The notes: a model not told the origin generated them from the letters alone. A stretch of 58,215 nt of DNA from Zygnema cylindricum (GCA_037447655.1 JBBHKE010003219.1:70378-128592), one strand, 5' to 3'. Shown: positions 12,901 to 24,764, numbered from the stretch's first letter. A program made the numbers and translations.

Positions 12901-13146
12901 AAAAAAAAAAACTCGACTCATTGCAGTAAAATTGTTGAAATGGAAAATCTAAACTGGATTTGTTGTAATAATACCTCCTGCAGCAACATCGACGGATGGC
13001 AGAGGGCTATCTGGCACATATTCTTGTGACGTCAGTACAAGTACTTTGTCGGTTTGTTTCAAAAAGTTTGTGAGAGCCCAAGTGAAGGAGTAAGCCGAAA
13101 CTTCACTGTTGTCAACAGCAATAATTACTTTCCGTCCGCTAGCCAT
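4982..13146 (-). CDS. Tandem two-domain universal stress protein (USP/UspA fold), 11 exons
   Basis: Exons in coding order: 13146-12975, 11886-11774, 10696-10669, 9923-9833, 9142-9096, 8666-8560, 8120-8009, 7449-7325, 6196-6078, 5421-5380, 5060-4982. They sum to 1035 bp, 344 residues and a stop, all with GT-AG sites and one continuous frame. The start is the ATG at 13146, followed by KVIIAVDNSEVSAYSFTWAL, a typical USP beta1-alpha1. Domain 1 covers about residues 5-157 and domain 2 about 175-332, which restarts with RTFVIAVDESNESAYAFTWA. Domain 1 has a full ATP-binding signature G-2x-G-9x-G-S at residues 126-140 (GSHGYGIIKRTFLGS). Domain 2 has GTHKASAVAKTFLGS at 296-310, where the second glycine is lysine. 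USPs are soluble alpha/beta proteins that bind ATP or AMP and act in stress signalling. No signal peptide is seen. Most plant USPs have one domain, so the head-to-tail pair is uncommon. The 28-bp exon and the last exon are the least certain, although frame and family sequence agree. Confidence 0.92.
5220..5325. repeat. 17-bp tandem repeat in the last USP intron
   Basis: GGAATATGGAAAAACGA is repeated five to six times with small changes. Confidence 0.7.
5890..5950 (-). pseudogene. Ghost copy of the USP exon 9 donor edge
   Basis: GAGCCTTACATTGCGGCTTC at 5914 mirrors AAGCCTTACTTTGCGACTGC at 6069. Both include the GTAAGGC donor and the end of exon 9 (KASAVA). Flanking CCCCC-AATGAAA/AATAAAA sequence is duplicated as well. 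Confidence 0.65.
6200..6600. repeat. Tandem repeat in USP intron 8
   Basis: About 14 units of 25-30 bp resembling ATTGTTGTTGAACATTATTT. It begins right at the exon 9 acceptor side, so the intron grew by unit amplification. Confidence 0.7.
8744..8925. mobile_element. Short MITE in a USP intron, copy 1
   Basis: The element is bounded by CTATTAGAGTTA and TAACTCTAATAACGATGGG. Its core AGTTAAGTGGC-CATAAT-GCCACGTGG is shared with the copy at 9.53-9.71 kb. The termini belong to the TATTAGAG family seen at 30.6, 36.6 and 54.1 kb. Confidence 0.55.
9530..9705. mobile_element. Short MITE in a USP intron, copy 2
   Basis: It shares the core with the 8.74-kb copy, including the GCCACGTGG G-box-like site. 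It is bounded by ATTAGAGTTAATAAC and TTCTAATCGCGAATT. Confidence 0.5.
9939..9978. repeat. (CA)n microsatellite
   Basis: A perfect dinucleotide run of about 20 units, 15 bp inside the intron from the exon 4 acceptor of the USP gene. Confidence 0.9.
10805..11035. repeat. Dispersed 220-bp repeat, copy 1 (USP intron)
   Basis: It matches 15196-15430 in the same orientation. Shared blocks include ATATGTGCCGATTCAGCAT, TCGTGACATCCACTCTTT, AACGTCTACATAATGT and ATCAAAATACGGACCCTTT. The family is not recognised. Confidence 0.75.
11655..11690 (-). pseudogene. Ghost copy of the USP exon 2 donor edge
   Basis: ACCTTTGCCAGTTCGCATTG at 11655 mirrors ACCTTTGCCTGTTCACACTG at 11772. The copied part is the last 28 bp of exon 2 (KYVKQCEQAK) with its donor. 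Confidence 0.65.
12180..12960. repeat. About 60-bp tandem repeat filling USP intron 1
   Basis: Eleven or so diverged units with the theme GGACTTAATGCAGTAAATTT, GTTGAAATGGAAAATCTGAG and CATACTGTAAAGACTGG. The array ends against exon 1. Confidence 0.75.
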
Positions 13147-14479
13147 ATTGTTTATTTACGGACGACTGAACGTACGGGTTTTTTTTCCCATGTTCGATTA
13201 CCAGGAAAAAAGGGAAAAAAAAAAACAAAAAAAAGGGAACATCAGCAACCAAAATAGCTAAGAAAACTTGCATTATATTGATTTGGTTAACTGCTACACA
13301 TACAGTAATTAACATTGAAATTCAATAAACAATTAACAGTTAACAATTTCTAAAAAAAAAAAAAAAAAACCAAATCATAGCGGCTGTCTGTTTTTTTTTT
13401 TTTTATTTTGGTGTCTCATCTCCACCAAAATTGTTTTGAAATTTTACATTTTTACTTATCATGGTTGGAAAGATTTATCTAAGCATTTAATATTCAGCAC
13501 ATTTTAATACTGTTGACAATTCCAGTTTAATTCACGGATATTTTGGTCCACACAAACACTATATATTTAACCGCTAACAGAAAAAGAATAACTACCAGGA
13601 ATAAATGAATTTGCTATCATATTGAATTACATTTACTAATTATTTATTTATAAAGAGATCAAATAGATTTTAAAACAATGTAAACAGTTCATTTTGTGAC
13701 AAAGTCTTAGAAACAAAGAGAACTCAACGAGCTGGAATACATTTAAAAAAAAATCAAGAATTAATAGAATATTTTTGAGTTTATAACATTTCCATTTTCT
13801 AACACAGCAGGCCTGTTAAAGTAATAACAACAATAAGAATAAGAATAAGAAGAACAAAACAAAGTATATAAAAAAAACAGAATAAAAAAAAAACAAAGAA
13901 AAAGTACAAAGAGACCTGCTGAAAATCTTGAAACGAAACTTGGCAAATCTTTGCTAAAGCTTTTATGAACCTTAAAAGTTTTAAGAAGTTAAAAGTTTTT
14001 GAAATTTAAACAGAAAAATGTTCGATGAATCGTTGCAGGTTCCAATAATCAGCAATGCAAATATATGTAGGTATGAACACTTTGGACTGTACGGATTGTA
14101 CGGATTACTGCTACTCCAGCTCGGCAAGGATTCTTTGAGGTCTTGTAAAGTGAAACAAGTGAAGTCAATCCGTACAGTCGTTACAGCTTGTCCAGCATTT
14201 TTGTACTGCTCGTGCAGATTCGTACATATTCGTACATGTTGTACTTTCCACATGAACGACACAAAGGCGGCAGGTTATGCATTGACATAATATCGCGGGC
14301 TTGCGCATAATCTCAATTGTGCGAATATCACAGGAGACGCTATAATATGCAGTATTTACATACTATACGCATGATATGAGGTTTTTCAGTTTTTGAGTAC
14401 GATACTCTGAATAGTATTTAAATACTACTTATAGCGTTTCGAACTGTTTTTTCACATTTGAACTGGTTTTGCGTTGCAG

Positions 14480-14584
14480 AATCTCCGTGACATCGATCAC
14501 GCAAATGGACACAATGTGCGGAAATTCAGCAGTATTAAACGGACGGCCTTCAAGGAGGGCGTGCTCAAATACGCTCTATCCTAA
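14480..14584 (+). CDS. Possible terminal exon of an unidentified gene
   Basis: A pyrimidine-rich stretch ending GCAG precedes a 34-codon frame (NLRDIDHANG and so on, to KYALS) and a TAA. The composition is protein-like and GC-richer than the surroundings. No partner exons or family were recognised, so this may be a transposon fragment. Confidence 0.25.
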   Translation, partial: NLRDIDHANGHNVRKFSSIKRTAFKEGVLKYALS

Positions 14585-15195
14585 CCGTCCAAGCACTTGA
14601 TGATGATGGTGTTATTTCTCATGTACTGCTGTGAGGTAGTCTTGTGGTATGTTTTAGAGATAACCTTATGTATCAAAGTAAGCATCATACTCCTATACGA
14701 CAAGGTCATCTCCCAGAGTCGATGGATCTGATTGGACAGTTATGTGTCTTTCTGTAGCTCCGAGATCGTGAAGTCACGAATATCTGAATCTTGTGACACA
14801 TTCCCGTTCTTTCCAATGAGGTATGTCCAATTGTCAGCAGACTATCAGCATCAACCTCATCACATAATATAAGTTATGCAATAGGAAGCAGAAATGATTC
14901 CTAGAATGGCCGTTACCAAATAATGTCGGCGCTGTGACTGCCACGCATGCAAAGAGCATTGGAAAACGACACGCGGCACGCCAACAGGGCAAGAGTCTTC
15001 TGAAAGTCATGAGAGCCTTCCAGCGCAGCAGCGGAGTTTAGGACCTGAAGCGATCCGCGTGTCTTCAGCGTCAGCAATATCTGGCCGTAAACTGTACTGC
15101 AGTCAATCGAACGCTGTACGATTGTACTGTCGAAAACATCGATGCGCTAGCTGCCGATTTAGCGAATGTGCAATGCATGTTTGCACCGAAGTGTC

Positions 15196-15430
15196 CGCTG
15201 CGATATGTGCCGATTCAGCATTACGCGATCTTCAACACTAATAATTGCTTCGACCAATATCATTTGACAACAGTCAACAGTTGCCTTACCGATTTTTCAA
15301 TATACTCGTGACATCCACTCTTTTTTTGGCTTAGAAGCAAATCAACGTCTACATAATGTCACCGTTTTTAAACTACTTTGGTTGAGTCCATTTTGAGTTT
15401 GGATCAAAATACGGACCCTTTCCAAATTGG
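15196..15430. repeat. Dispersed 220-bp repeat, copy 2 (intergenic)
   Basis: Same family as 10805-11035. Here the sequence continues upstream (about 15030-15196) in an open frame of about 85 codons without recognisable homology, which may be an older coding part of the element. Confidence 0.7.
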
Positions 15431-15479
15431 AAAAACTAAGATCGCTATGAAATTAGTCGTCTATGCGTCTCTATACAGA

Positions 15480-15850
15480 ATATGGTAAAAAACTTGTTCA
15501 AAGCAACAACCAAACAACCAAATATCTACCTAATAATATATTCCTCCAGTGGAATAAAGTCATCCATAGTATCTCGATGTTGCATAATTTCTTTCCTTCT
15601 CCTTCTTTTTAGTCAAGTCACAAATGACCACTCCAACATGTCGAACTGCTTGACCAATGATTGCATCCGAGGCATGGTTCACCAGAAAAATGTCACCAAA
15701 TATATGTCACGTGCACCATCTAGTACCTGTGTAGTACAAAATCAACCTGACGCGAGGGAATAACATGGGAAACCTCTCAACGAATAGAATATCCGCCCTC
15801 AAAAGCGATAGTCGCAATGGTGTCGCAAATAGTGTCGTGCGCCTGAACCA
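15480..15850 (-). mobile_element. LINE retrotransposon fragment, copy 2
   Basis: Read on the minus strand, this stretch gives ADILFVERFPMLFPRV, DMLEWSF and SMDDFIPLEEYII, the same block as copies 1 and 3, with frameshifts. It ends near 15480 beside the 220-bp dispersed repeat. No 3' UTR end is recognisable. Confidence 0.6.
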
Positions 15851-16493
15851 AAAAAAATCCTTCCTAAAATTCCTTCCTTTAACTTCTACCAAATTTAGTG
15901 CTGAAAGTTGCACTACTTCGATCTGATTTTTAAACGTATGCGTACCAGTGTATATATTAAATATGTTGTCGCCAATTTAAATAAATAAATTAATAATATA
16001 ATGCAAAAAAAAAAAAAAAAAAAAACTATAAATAAATAAATCAAGAATTAAAAATACAAGGGCTATGCAGCGATGTTCAATATGGAAGCCAATGATTTTT
16101 GTTTTCGATTCTTTGCCAAAAAACTTTTCTATAATTCTATCAAAACAAAGACCCACTTCTCCAGAATAATATATTTTGTCATTCAAAAATATTTCAGCAA
16201 TGTGTCGATGCAATTTTTTTCTTCAAATGTGACGTCACTGGTACACCGATTTGCTGACATGCCGGATGACATCACATGTCACAAAAATCATAAAGTAATT
16301 ACTAATTAGACTATCTTAGTTTTACTCTCATTTTTCAGGTAATTCGTTATAATTCATAAATTTAAATTTTCGCTTTGGCGTTTCACTTTAAAACTGTATG
16401 ATTCATCAAGAATTTTCTTTTTTTCGATGTAATTACCCTATTGAAATAAAGTAGTTTTTCCACTTTTTAGGGTTTAGACATATATATATATCA

Positions 16494-16891
16494 GTAATGT
16501 TGGGTATCGGGTAAATTCATATCGCGATAATTTCGATATTCGATATATCGAATATCGATCGAGCAGATTCCTCGATATATCGTACCGGGACCAACATAAA
16601 TTATCGAGATAAATATTTCGCAAAAACTGGGTGTCCGTACAGTCCTAGTACGGAAAATCGTACGGATACCACCCCCCCCCCCCCCCCGGCGAGCGCCAGT
16701 GGGGGGGGGGGGGGGGGGGGGGGTTGAAAAAAAAAAATCGGGAAAAAAAAAATAATAATAATAATGCCTCGATATATCGGCGATATATTGGCGATATATC
16801 GCGATAATTTGGTTTTCGATATATCGATTATCGGGTACCTGAAATTCGATATACATCGAATATCGGCAAAAGGTCCTCGATACCCAACACT
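16494..16891. mobile_element. hAT-like MITE built of TATCGA palindromes
   Basis: The termini are near TGTTGGGTATCG (left) and CGATACCCAACA (right). An 8-bp duplication ATATATCA lies at 16486-16493 and 16892-16899, the length expected for hAT, although the AT-rich site weakens it. The inside repeats CGATATATCG and holds a poly-C/poly-G hairpin at 16671-16722. Confidence 0.55.
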
Positions 16892-17570
16892 ATATATCAG
16901 GGCATTTTAGTCGTTTGTATGTTTTATTGATTATTATTTATTTAATTATTTTATTTATTTATTTATTTTTCTACTGACAGAATATAAAATTTAAGAATAC
17001 CCGTCAACTTTTCAACAAAAACCTCGCACGTTTTACAAAAACGATTTTAAACAGAAAAAAAAGGAAACTTAGAAAAAAAAAAGAGAAGGAAAAAAATAAT
17101 TAAATAGTTTTTTGAGAACACCGGTTTTGAATTTCTCTATTTGTACAAGAAACAATCTCCATTTCAGAATATTCTAAGAAATAATTCCTAAAAGAATATT
17201 TGAAAAGAATATAAACTCGACCGGAAACTGATCCTCGTTTTTTTTACGGATTACCCAAATTTACAAAAATGTATTAAAAACTCCATCGCATAAAAAAGAA
17301 AAAGGGGAAAAAAAAATGATAGAGAGAGAGAGAGAAATTTGTCCTTTTTCCAGTGCCTCAAAAGTCAACCCTTTTTTTCCCCGATTTCGGGAAACTAGCC
17401 AAAATAGGACATCCACACTAAATAAACATATCTTGTTTTTTCTCTCTCCCCTTCCTCCTAATCCTGACAACCCCATGAATCCTATTTTACACTATTTACA
17501 TAACGGAATTCATAAACGTACACATAAATTACAAGGAAAACCGTAAAAAAAACCCTGAAAAAGACCCGAC

Positions 17571-17860
17571 TAAAAACCTAAAAAAAAACCGGTTTTCACT
17601 CTTTTCTCAAAAAACCAAAACCTCCCACCAAAAACCCAAAAAAAACAAAACCCTAAAAAAACAAAACCCTAAAAAAAAAAAAAATCAACAACCGGCTGGT
17701 TTTCCTTCTTTTCTCGCAGAAAACCTCCCAAAACCCTGAAAAAACCCAAGAAAAAAAACCAAAAAAACCCCAATAAAACCCAGAAAAAACCCCGCAAAAA
17801 CCCTAATAAAAAACCCTGAAGTCGTTTTCACCATCCGGCCAATTTTCCCTCTTTCCTCGC
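17571..17860 (-). repeat. Decayed tandem copies of the GGT last-exon tail
   Basis: Downstream of the GGT stop, the minus strand reads SARKEGKPAGC at 17685-17722, compared with [12 protein letters not shown] in the real exon. Weaker copies lie near 17590 and 17826-17855. The units are separated by poly-A/CCC-rich spacers. Confidence 0.6.
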
Positions 17861-17937
17861 CCAAAAACCCCAAAAAACATCAAAAAAACCTGAAAAAACC
17901 CTAAAAAAATACGAAAAATAAAACCCTACCGTCGATT

Positions 17938-19327
17938 TCACCATCCAGCCGGTTTTCCGTCTTTTCTGGCGTCGCTGACAGCTGTCAGCCTCCCGTAGAA
18001 AACCCCCGGGACGGGATTTCCGGTCGTAAATTCGTCTCTTTCTGTGGCGGGAATATCGAGGTTATGGGAAATAAATTGAGAAACTCCTCCGTATTTAATG
18101 GGGTACAAATCGTGTCCTCTCGTTTTTAAAAAGTTTGCGGCAGGGAGAGAGAGAGAGACGTTTTCTCCGTCCAAAAGGACGTGACAGTCTTCGTAGAAAA
18201 GTTTATCGGGCAGAAGCTAAAAAACGAAAAAAAGAAGATAAAAAAAAGAAAAGGGAAAGAAAAGAAAAAGACAAGATGGGAAGAAGGGAAGAATTGGGAA
18301 AAATGGGAAAAAAGAAAAAAGAGAGAAAAATAGAAAAAATAAAAGGAAAAATAAAAGGAAGAAAAGAAAAAAAAAACAAGCTTTGAGAAAAAACGAAGAA
18401 AAGAAAAGAAAAAGGGGTTAGAAAGAAAGGAAGAAGAAGGGAAAGAAATGGAAAAAGTTAGAGAATACGTGTTTTGAGTTTCTTTAAAAAACAAAAAAAA
18501 TTACTGTCAGAAAATGTGAAAAAAATAAATAATAAAATTAGAGCTGTTCCGGAATGGATGCAAATTTTAGCAAAATTGGTGTGGATTTTGTCGGCAAATT
18601 TTTTGTTTTTCTCTTTTCGTTTTTCTCATTTTTTTTTCAATCCAATGTACGTCAACACTATTTCATGTGTTTGGTCAACTTTCACAATTTGTACTAAATT
18701 CGTAAAATCCACTGAAAAACAGTTTACACTTTCTTACACTGACGTTAAAAAAAAAAGGGGGGGAGAGAAAAAAAAAAGAAAAAAGAAAAACCCCAAAAAA
18801 AACCCTAGAAAAAAACAAAAAACACTGAAATCGTCTCTCACCTAATGGTGCAGTCTGGGGGCCTGTACGGCCTCTAGTGACGTCATCCCTAGGGCAAAAT
18901 AATCAATCAAAAACTGAACTACACAAAACCCTAAAAAACCGCCATAAAACCCCGAAATAACCCTAGAAAACCCCAAAAAAACCCTAGAAAACCCAAAAAA
19001 ATCGTCTCTCACCTGATGGTGGAGTCTGGGGGCCTGTACGGCCTGCAGTGACGTCATCCCTAGGGCAAAATAATTAATGAGGACTTGAGAGGAGGCGGAT
19101 ATAATAAAAGGTCCTCCACTCCCTCCGGCCACCGCCCGCAGTTGACCCTCCTGTACCCCATTTTTTTCCCATTTTATTATATTTTTTTACATACAAGAAT
19201 ATAATTTAAGACTAGTTTTGTTTGATAGCCTTTTTTTTTAGGGGGTTTTATGGTTTTTTTGGGGATTTTTTGGGGTTTTTAGGGTTCTTAAATACTTTTC
19301 TATCTGGGAATCCACTCCATCTCCCGC

Positions 19328-19405
<78 letters not shown>

Positions 19406-22400
19406 CATGTAAATTAAGCATATATATGTATACATACGTATATATGTGTATGCATATATGTGTATATATATATGTGTGTGTATTTTTTCCCAGGAAAAGA
19501 ATTACAGGAGCAATTGACGAAAAGTCGTCATTTTCAAATCCCAAAATCGGCAGTAACCTTTCTTGTTGGTTTTCATTGTTTTTCTTCGTTTCTTTTGTGT
19601 TTCTTTTGAGTTTTTTTTGCTGTTTTTTATTATTCATGGCGTTTTTGTTCTTCTGTTCATTTGTTTCCATTTTTCTTTTTCCATTTTTACTTAGAAACTA
19701 CTTTTTCACCTGGAGACCAATGCTTTTTGCAGTTTTTTGTTATTAACTTTCTAGTTTTACTTTTTACGTTTTAATTTTGTTTTCTTTTTCACTAGAAAAC
19801 ACACAAAAAAAAATCGAACGTTTTTGTACCTGGAGAACAATCATCGGAGCCATAGAAGAGAGAGGTCGTTTTTTCGGACGAATAAAATTCGCTTCGGCCG
19901 GAGGGAGACCAAAAATATTCGGTTCTCCGGGCTTCGAGAAGTCGTCCATTTCATTATTTAACAAAATTCCCGTCGAAGGAGACATTAATTTTGAACCGAA
20001 ACCTAAATTAATTGTAGAAGTCATTGAAACGGCGTTACGGTCTCCGTCTACAACGGAAAAATGGGCCGTTCCATGGTCATTCAGTTGGTTCCAACGGCCT
20101 CCGTAATGGGAGGGAGGGAAGGTGGTGTTGTCGGAGATATTACGACGGAGTTCGTTTGCGAATTCGTCGGATAGCATATCTGAAAAGGGAGGGCAGAAGG
20201 AGAGGGAGAAGGAAAGGGAAAGGTGAGAGGTTGGCTTGAAATGAATGCAGGTGATGGAGTTCATTCGTGAACTTGCCTAATAACATGTCGAGAGAGAGGA
20301 AGGGAGAGGGAGAAGGAGAGCAGGATCAGAGGGTGAGGCAGAGAGAGAGAGGGAGAGAGCGAGTCAGAGAAAGAGAGAGGGAGCGAGTGAGACAGAGAAA
20401 GAGACAGCGAGAGTGAGAAAGACAGAGAGAGAGAGAGAGACAGAGAGACGAAGAGCGAGCGAGACAGAGAGAGCGAGACAGAGACACACAGAGAGAGAGA
20501 GGAAAAACAACTGACCCGCCAACACGAGAGAGTTGTCGACATAGTCGGGATCCCCGAGAGCCATGCGGAGAGCGAAGGCGTGCTTCATGGCCTCCACGAC
20601 CCGGTGGAGGCCCAGAAAACCCGCAGAAGCGAGAGGGAGAGGGAAGCCCGACAAAATTTTTAACATCTGCCCAAAAGAAAGTACAAGAAAAGAAAACATG
20701 AAAAGAAGGTAAAAAAAAGCCCAGCGAAACAAGAGGGAATGGGAAGCCCAAACAATTTTTTTAACATCTGCCCGAAAGAAAGAAAGTACATGAAAAGAAA
20801 GTCCAAGAAAAGAAAGAACAAGAAAAGAAAGTATAATAAAAGAAAGTACAAGAAAAGAAAATACAAGAAAACAAAGTCCAAGAAAAGAGAGTACAAGAAG
20901 CCCGGGGAAAGATGAGAACAAGAGGGTATTACATGTCCCATTAGATGTCCCATTATAGAACTCTCTCTCTCTCTCTCTCCTCCCTCCCTCCCTCTCACCT
21001 GAATCACTGTTGGTCCTCCAGAAGAGGGAGGAGGAGCTCCAATAAAAGTCAACCCAAAAGCCTCTCCCACCACCCCCTCTCTTATTTTCGGCGAGTAACT
21101 TTTCAAGTCTTCGACGGTCAAGATTCCTCCGTCCGATTGTATTTCGGCCACGAGGGAAGAAGACAAAATTCCGTCATACAAAATGGACGGTCCCTGTTGT
21201 GCCACCTGGTGAAGCGTGGACGCCAATTTTGTCATTTTGCAGATTTCGTCTTTTTTCAAAGGGACTCCGGAAGGGGCGAAAACGGAGGAGAGCTCGGGGG
21301 AGGATAGAATGTCGGTCAAGGATTCCTGGGAGGGAAGGGAAGGGAGGGGGGCAGGGAAGGGGGAGAGGAGGGGAAGGAAAGGTGGGGGGGACGGAAGGGG
21401 GAGAGGAGGGGGAGGGAAGGTGAGGAGCAAAGAAAATATCGAAACTCCTGAAACATGAATCACTTCTTGAGTCCAAAGCACGGAATATGAAACATGAAAT
21501 ACAAAATACGAAATACGAAATACGAAATACGAAATACGAAATACGAAACATGAAATACGAAATACGAAATACAAAATACAAAATACAAAATGCAAAATGC
21601 AAAATGATGCAAAATGCAAAATGCAAAATACAAAATACAAATATACAAAATACAAAATACAAAAACAAAATACAAAATACATCAACATCGCATTACACGA
21701 AACAAGAAATACCAAATAAGATATACGAAAAAAAATAAAAATACGAACCACCAAACACGAAAACTCTAAATACGAAATTCAAGATAGACAGAGAAAAAGA
21801 AAAAAATAAAATAGATCACAAGAAAAAAGTTCGGTTGAGCAGAAAAAAAATATTTTTTGTTTTCGACTTCGTACATTTATTGCTGTAGCTAAATAGTCGG
21901 AAACTTTAAACCCATTTTCCGCAAAGTTTATAGCGGGACGGAAAAGGTCGTTCCATGGCAGTTTTCCGTACCGTTCCCAGGCCAAGAACAGTCCTGCCAG
22001 CTCACCCGGTACAGCTACAGACAAACCGCCTTTTACGGAACTGGCATCCGTTTCGTTATACATGTCCTAGTCCCAAAAAAAAGGAAAAAAAAAAGAAGAA
22101 AGAAAGAAAGCGGCGGAGAAAAACACATTTTTCAGTCGGTTTTTGCATGCGTAAAAGGAGGGAGGGAGGGAGGGAGGGAGAAAGGGAGGGAGGGAGGGAG
22201 GGAGAAAGGGAGGGAGGGAGGGAGGGAGAAAGGGAGGGAGAAAGGGAGGGAGGGAGGGAGGGAGAGAGGGAGGGAGAGAGAGAGGGAGAGAGGGAGGGGG
22301 AGAGAGAGAGAGAGATAGAAAAAAAGAGAGAGAAAGGGAGAGAGAGAGATGGAGAGAGGGAGACAGGGAGAGAGGGAGAGGGGGAGAGGGAGAGAGGGAG

Positions 22401-24345
22401 AGAGGGAGAGGGGGAGAGGGAGAGAGGGAGAGAGGGAGAGAGGGGGAGAGAGAGAGAGAGAGGGGTTTTGTTTCAATTTTCTGTAACGGAACTTACATCC
22501 ATACCATTTCACTTAAAAACGCAAAGCCCCAAAAACGACAAAAAAATACATAAAAAAACACAGGAGAAGCCGTGTGACAAATGTCACACCGGATTGGCTG
22601 CAACCCAATACAAAAAGAAATCCCAAAAAAATTCCAAAAAAAATCTAAAAAAAAATTCCCAGAAAAATCCCTAAAAAAATCTTTAAAAAAATCCCAAAAG
22701 GAACAACGAAAAAAAACCCGCCAAACGTGAAAAATGTCACACCTGATTGGCGGCAGAGGGAGCTTCTTCTCGGCTGTCGATGACTTCCGTGGTCCCATTG
22801 GCCAATCGGATGAGCATAAAAGCTCCTCCTCCTATCCCACTGGCCATCGGATTCAAGACTCCGAGACAGAGACAGGTGGAAATTGCCGCATCGATCGCGT
22901 TTCCTCCCAACTAGTGAATAAGACAAAAAGAAAGATGACCAAGAAAAATGAATGAGAAAAAACGAGTCAGAAATCTGAGGGAGAGAGAGGTGGGAATTGC
23001 CGCATCGATCGCATGAACTAGAAGATGGAAAAAAACGAGTCAGGTGGAAAATGTCGCATCGATCCCATTTCCTCCCAACTAATAAATAAGACCAAAAAGG
23101 AGACAAACGAGAAAAAATGGAAGGGAAAAAAAAGTTGAAAAAAAACACGAACGAGAAAAAATGAATAACAAAAAACTCAGAAATCGGAGAGAGAGACAGG
23201 TGGAAATTGCCGCATCAATCGTATTTCCTCTCAACAGAAAAGAAAAGAGGACGGATAAACACCGTCATTCGTAATCTGGTAAGGCAGCGAGATACAATAT
23301 AGTGGGAATAACCACTCCGTTTAATCGAGTTAGAGAATCAGATTAAAGTTTTCGATTTCAACCTAGGATTTGCTTTTGATTTCGATTTCAATTGTTTAGA
23401 TTATGGGTTTGGTTTTGATTTCGATTTTGACGCCGATTTCGATTTTAAATTTGATTTCGACTTCGACTTTGATTTCAGCCTCGGTTTTGATTTCAACTTT
23501 GATTTTGATTTCGATTTCGATTTTGATTTCGATTTCGATTTTGATTTGATTCCCAACAAAAATCCATTTTGTATCCGATTTCAATTTTGATTTCAGCTTC
23601 GATTTTGACTTAGATTTCGTTTTTGGTTCAATTTCCATTTCGATTTCGACCATAATTTGGTTTTGATTTCAATTTTGATGTGATTTTGATTTTGATTTTA
23701 ATTTGATTTTGATTTTAATTTTGATTATGAAGTCAATTTTGGTTTTGGTTTTGGTTTTGATTTATTGACTTTAAAACATGCAAATTCACAAACGACATTT
23801 TTAGGAAATCGGATATCCAATAGAAAATTGAAAATTGACAACTAGAAATTGGATGGTAAAAGATCGAACAATCTTAAATTTTACCGCCAATTGGATAATT
23901 GATAGTGCATGTAAAACTGTTTAAGGAAATTTCAAAATGAAATGAAACACACAAAAACAAAAAAATGAGGCAAGCTTTGTTGAGCAGAACAAGATAATTG
24001 AAAAAACAAGAAAAAAAACAGGAAAAAAATGAAAGACGAAATCTTACTTTGAGAGCGTTGTTCTCAACACGAGAACAACGTTTCTTCGGTGGCAGCGACT
24101 AGTAAAGAAGAAAAAAATGGCAGAAAAAAAAAATAAAGAGAGGAAAAACGAAGAAAAAAAACCTTACTTTGAGAGTGTCGATTCCCACATGAGAACAACG
24201 TTCTTCGTCGGCGGCGACCACTCCAATATCGGCATCTATGGAGGATGGGACACTTTTTTGGTTGCCACCTGGCGTCGTCCCATTGGCCGATTCGGTCAAG
24301 AGGAGAATCAAAACCAAAACCAATATTGCCCCTGACAAGGCTGCC

Positions 24346-24381
<36 letters not shown>

Positions 24382-24711
24382 AAAGGGTTGCGTGTAGAAA
24401 TAAGTATCAATTTATTCCATTGTGAAGAAAGAGCAACAGACAATATCACTTGAAGGCCTTAGAATTGTCAACCCTCACTTTAGTAATGGTTTGGGAATTT
24501 TCTAAACCCAGGTAACCTCACTTTTATGGTTTGAGAAGTACCAATTTTTAAACCAAGACGACATCACTTTAATGGTTTGAGAAGTATTGATTTTTAAACA
24601 AGAACATCACCTCAGAACATATCACTTCAAAACAGGTGGAGAGTGGGAGGGAGAGGGAGAGGGAGAGAGAGAGAGAGGGGAAGAGAGAGAGAGACAGACA
24701 GACAGACGGAC

Positions 24712-24764
<53 letters not shown>

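Larger units (their letters stand above)
13147..17937. other. Spacer between the USP and GGT genes
   Basis: Holds AT-rich DNA, an exon-like frame at 14480-14584, the 220-bp repeat, LINE copy 2, the hAT-like element, and from 17.5 kb decayed copies of the GGT terminal exon. No complete gene was recognised. Confidence 0.6.

Noticed and set aside
19222-19746. Plus and minus frames of 174 and 140 codons
   Set aside because: They read through the (AT)n microsatellite and poly-T sequence inside a GGT intron.
20660-21754. A 364-codon minus-strand frame
   Set aside because: It joins GGT exon 5 to flanking intron repeats (TACGAAA array and GA tracts); only 20999-21325 is coding.
21955-22674. A 239-codon plus-strand frame rich in Arg, Glu and Gly
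   Set aside because: It is a translation of the GGGA/GAGA tract plus antisense GGT exon 4; no homology and no start context.
23396-23653. An 85-codon K/I/E repeat protein
   Set aside because: It is produced entirely by the hexamer array.
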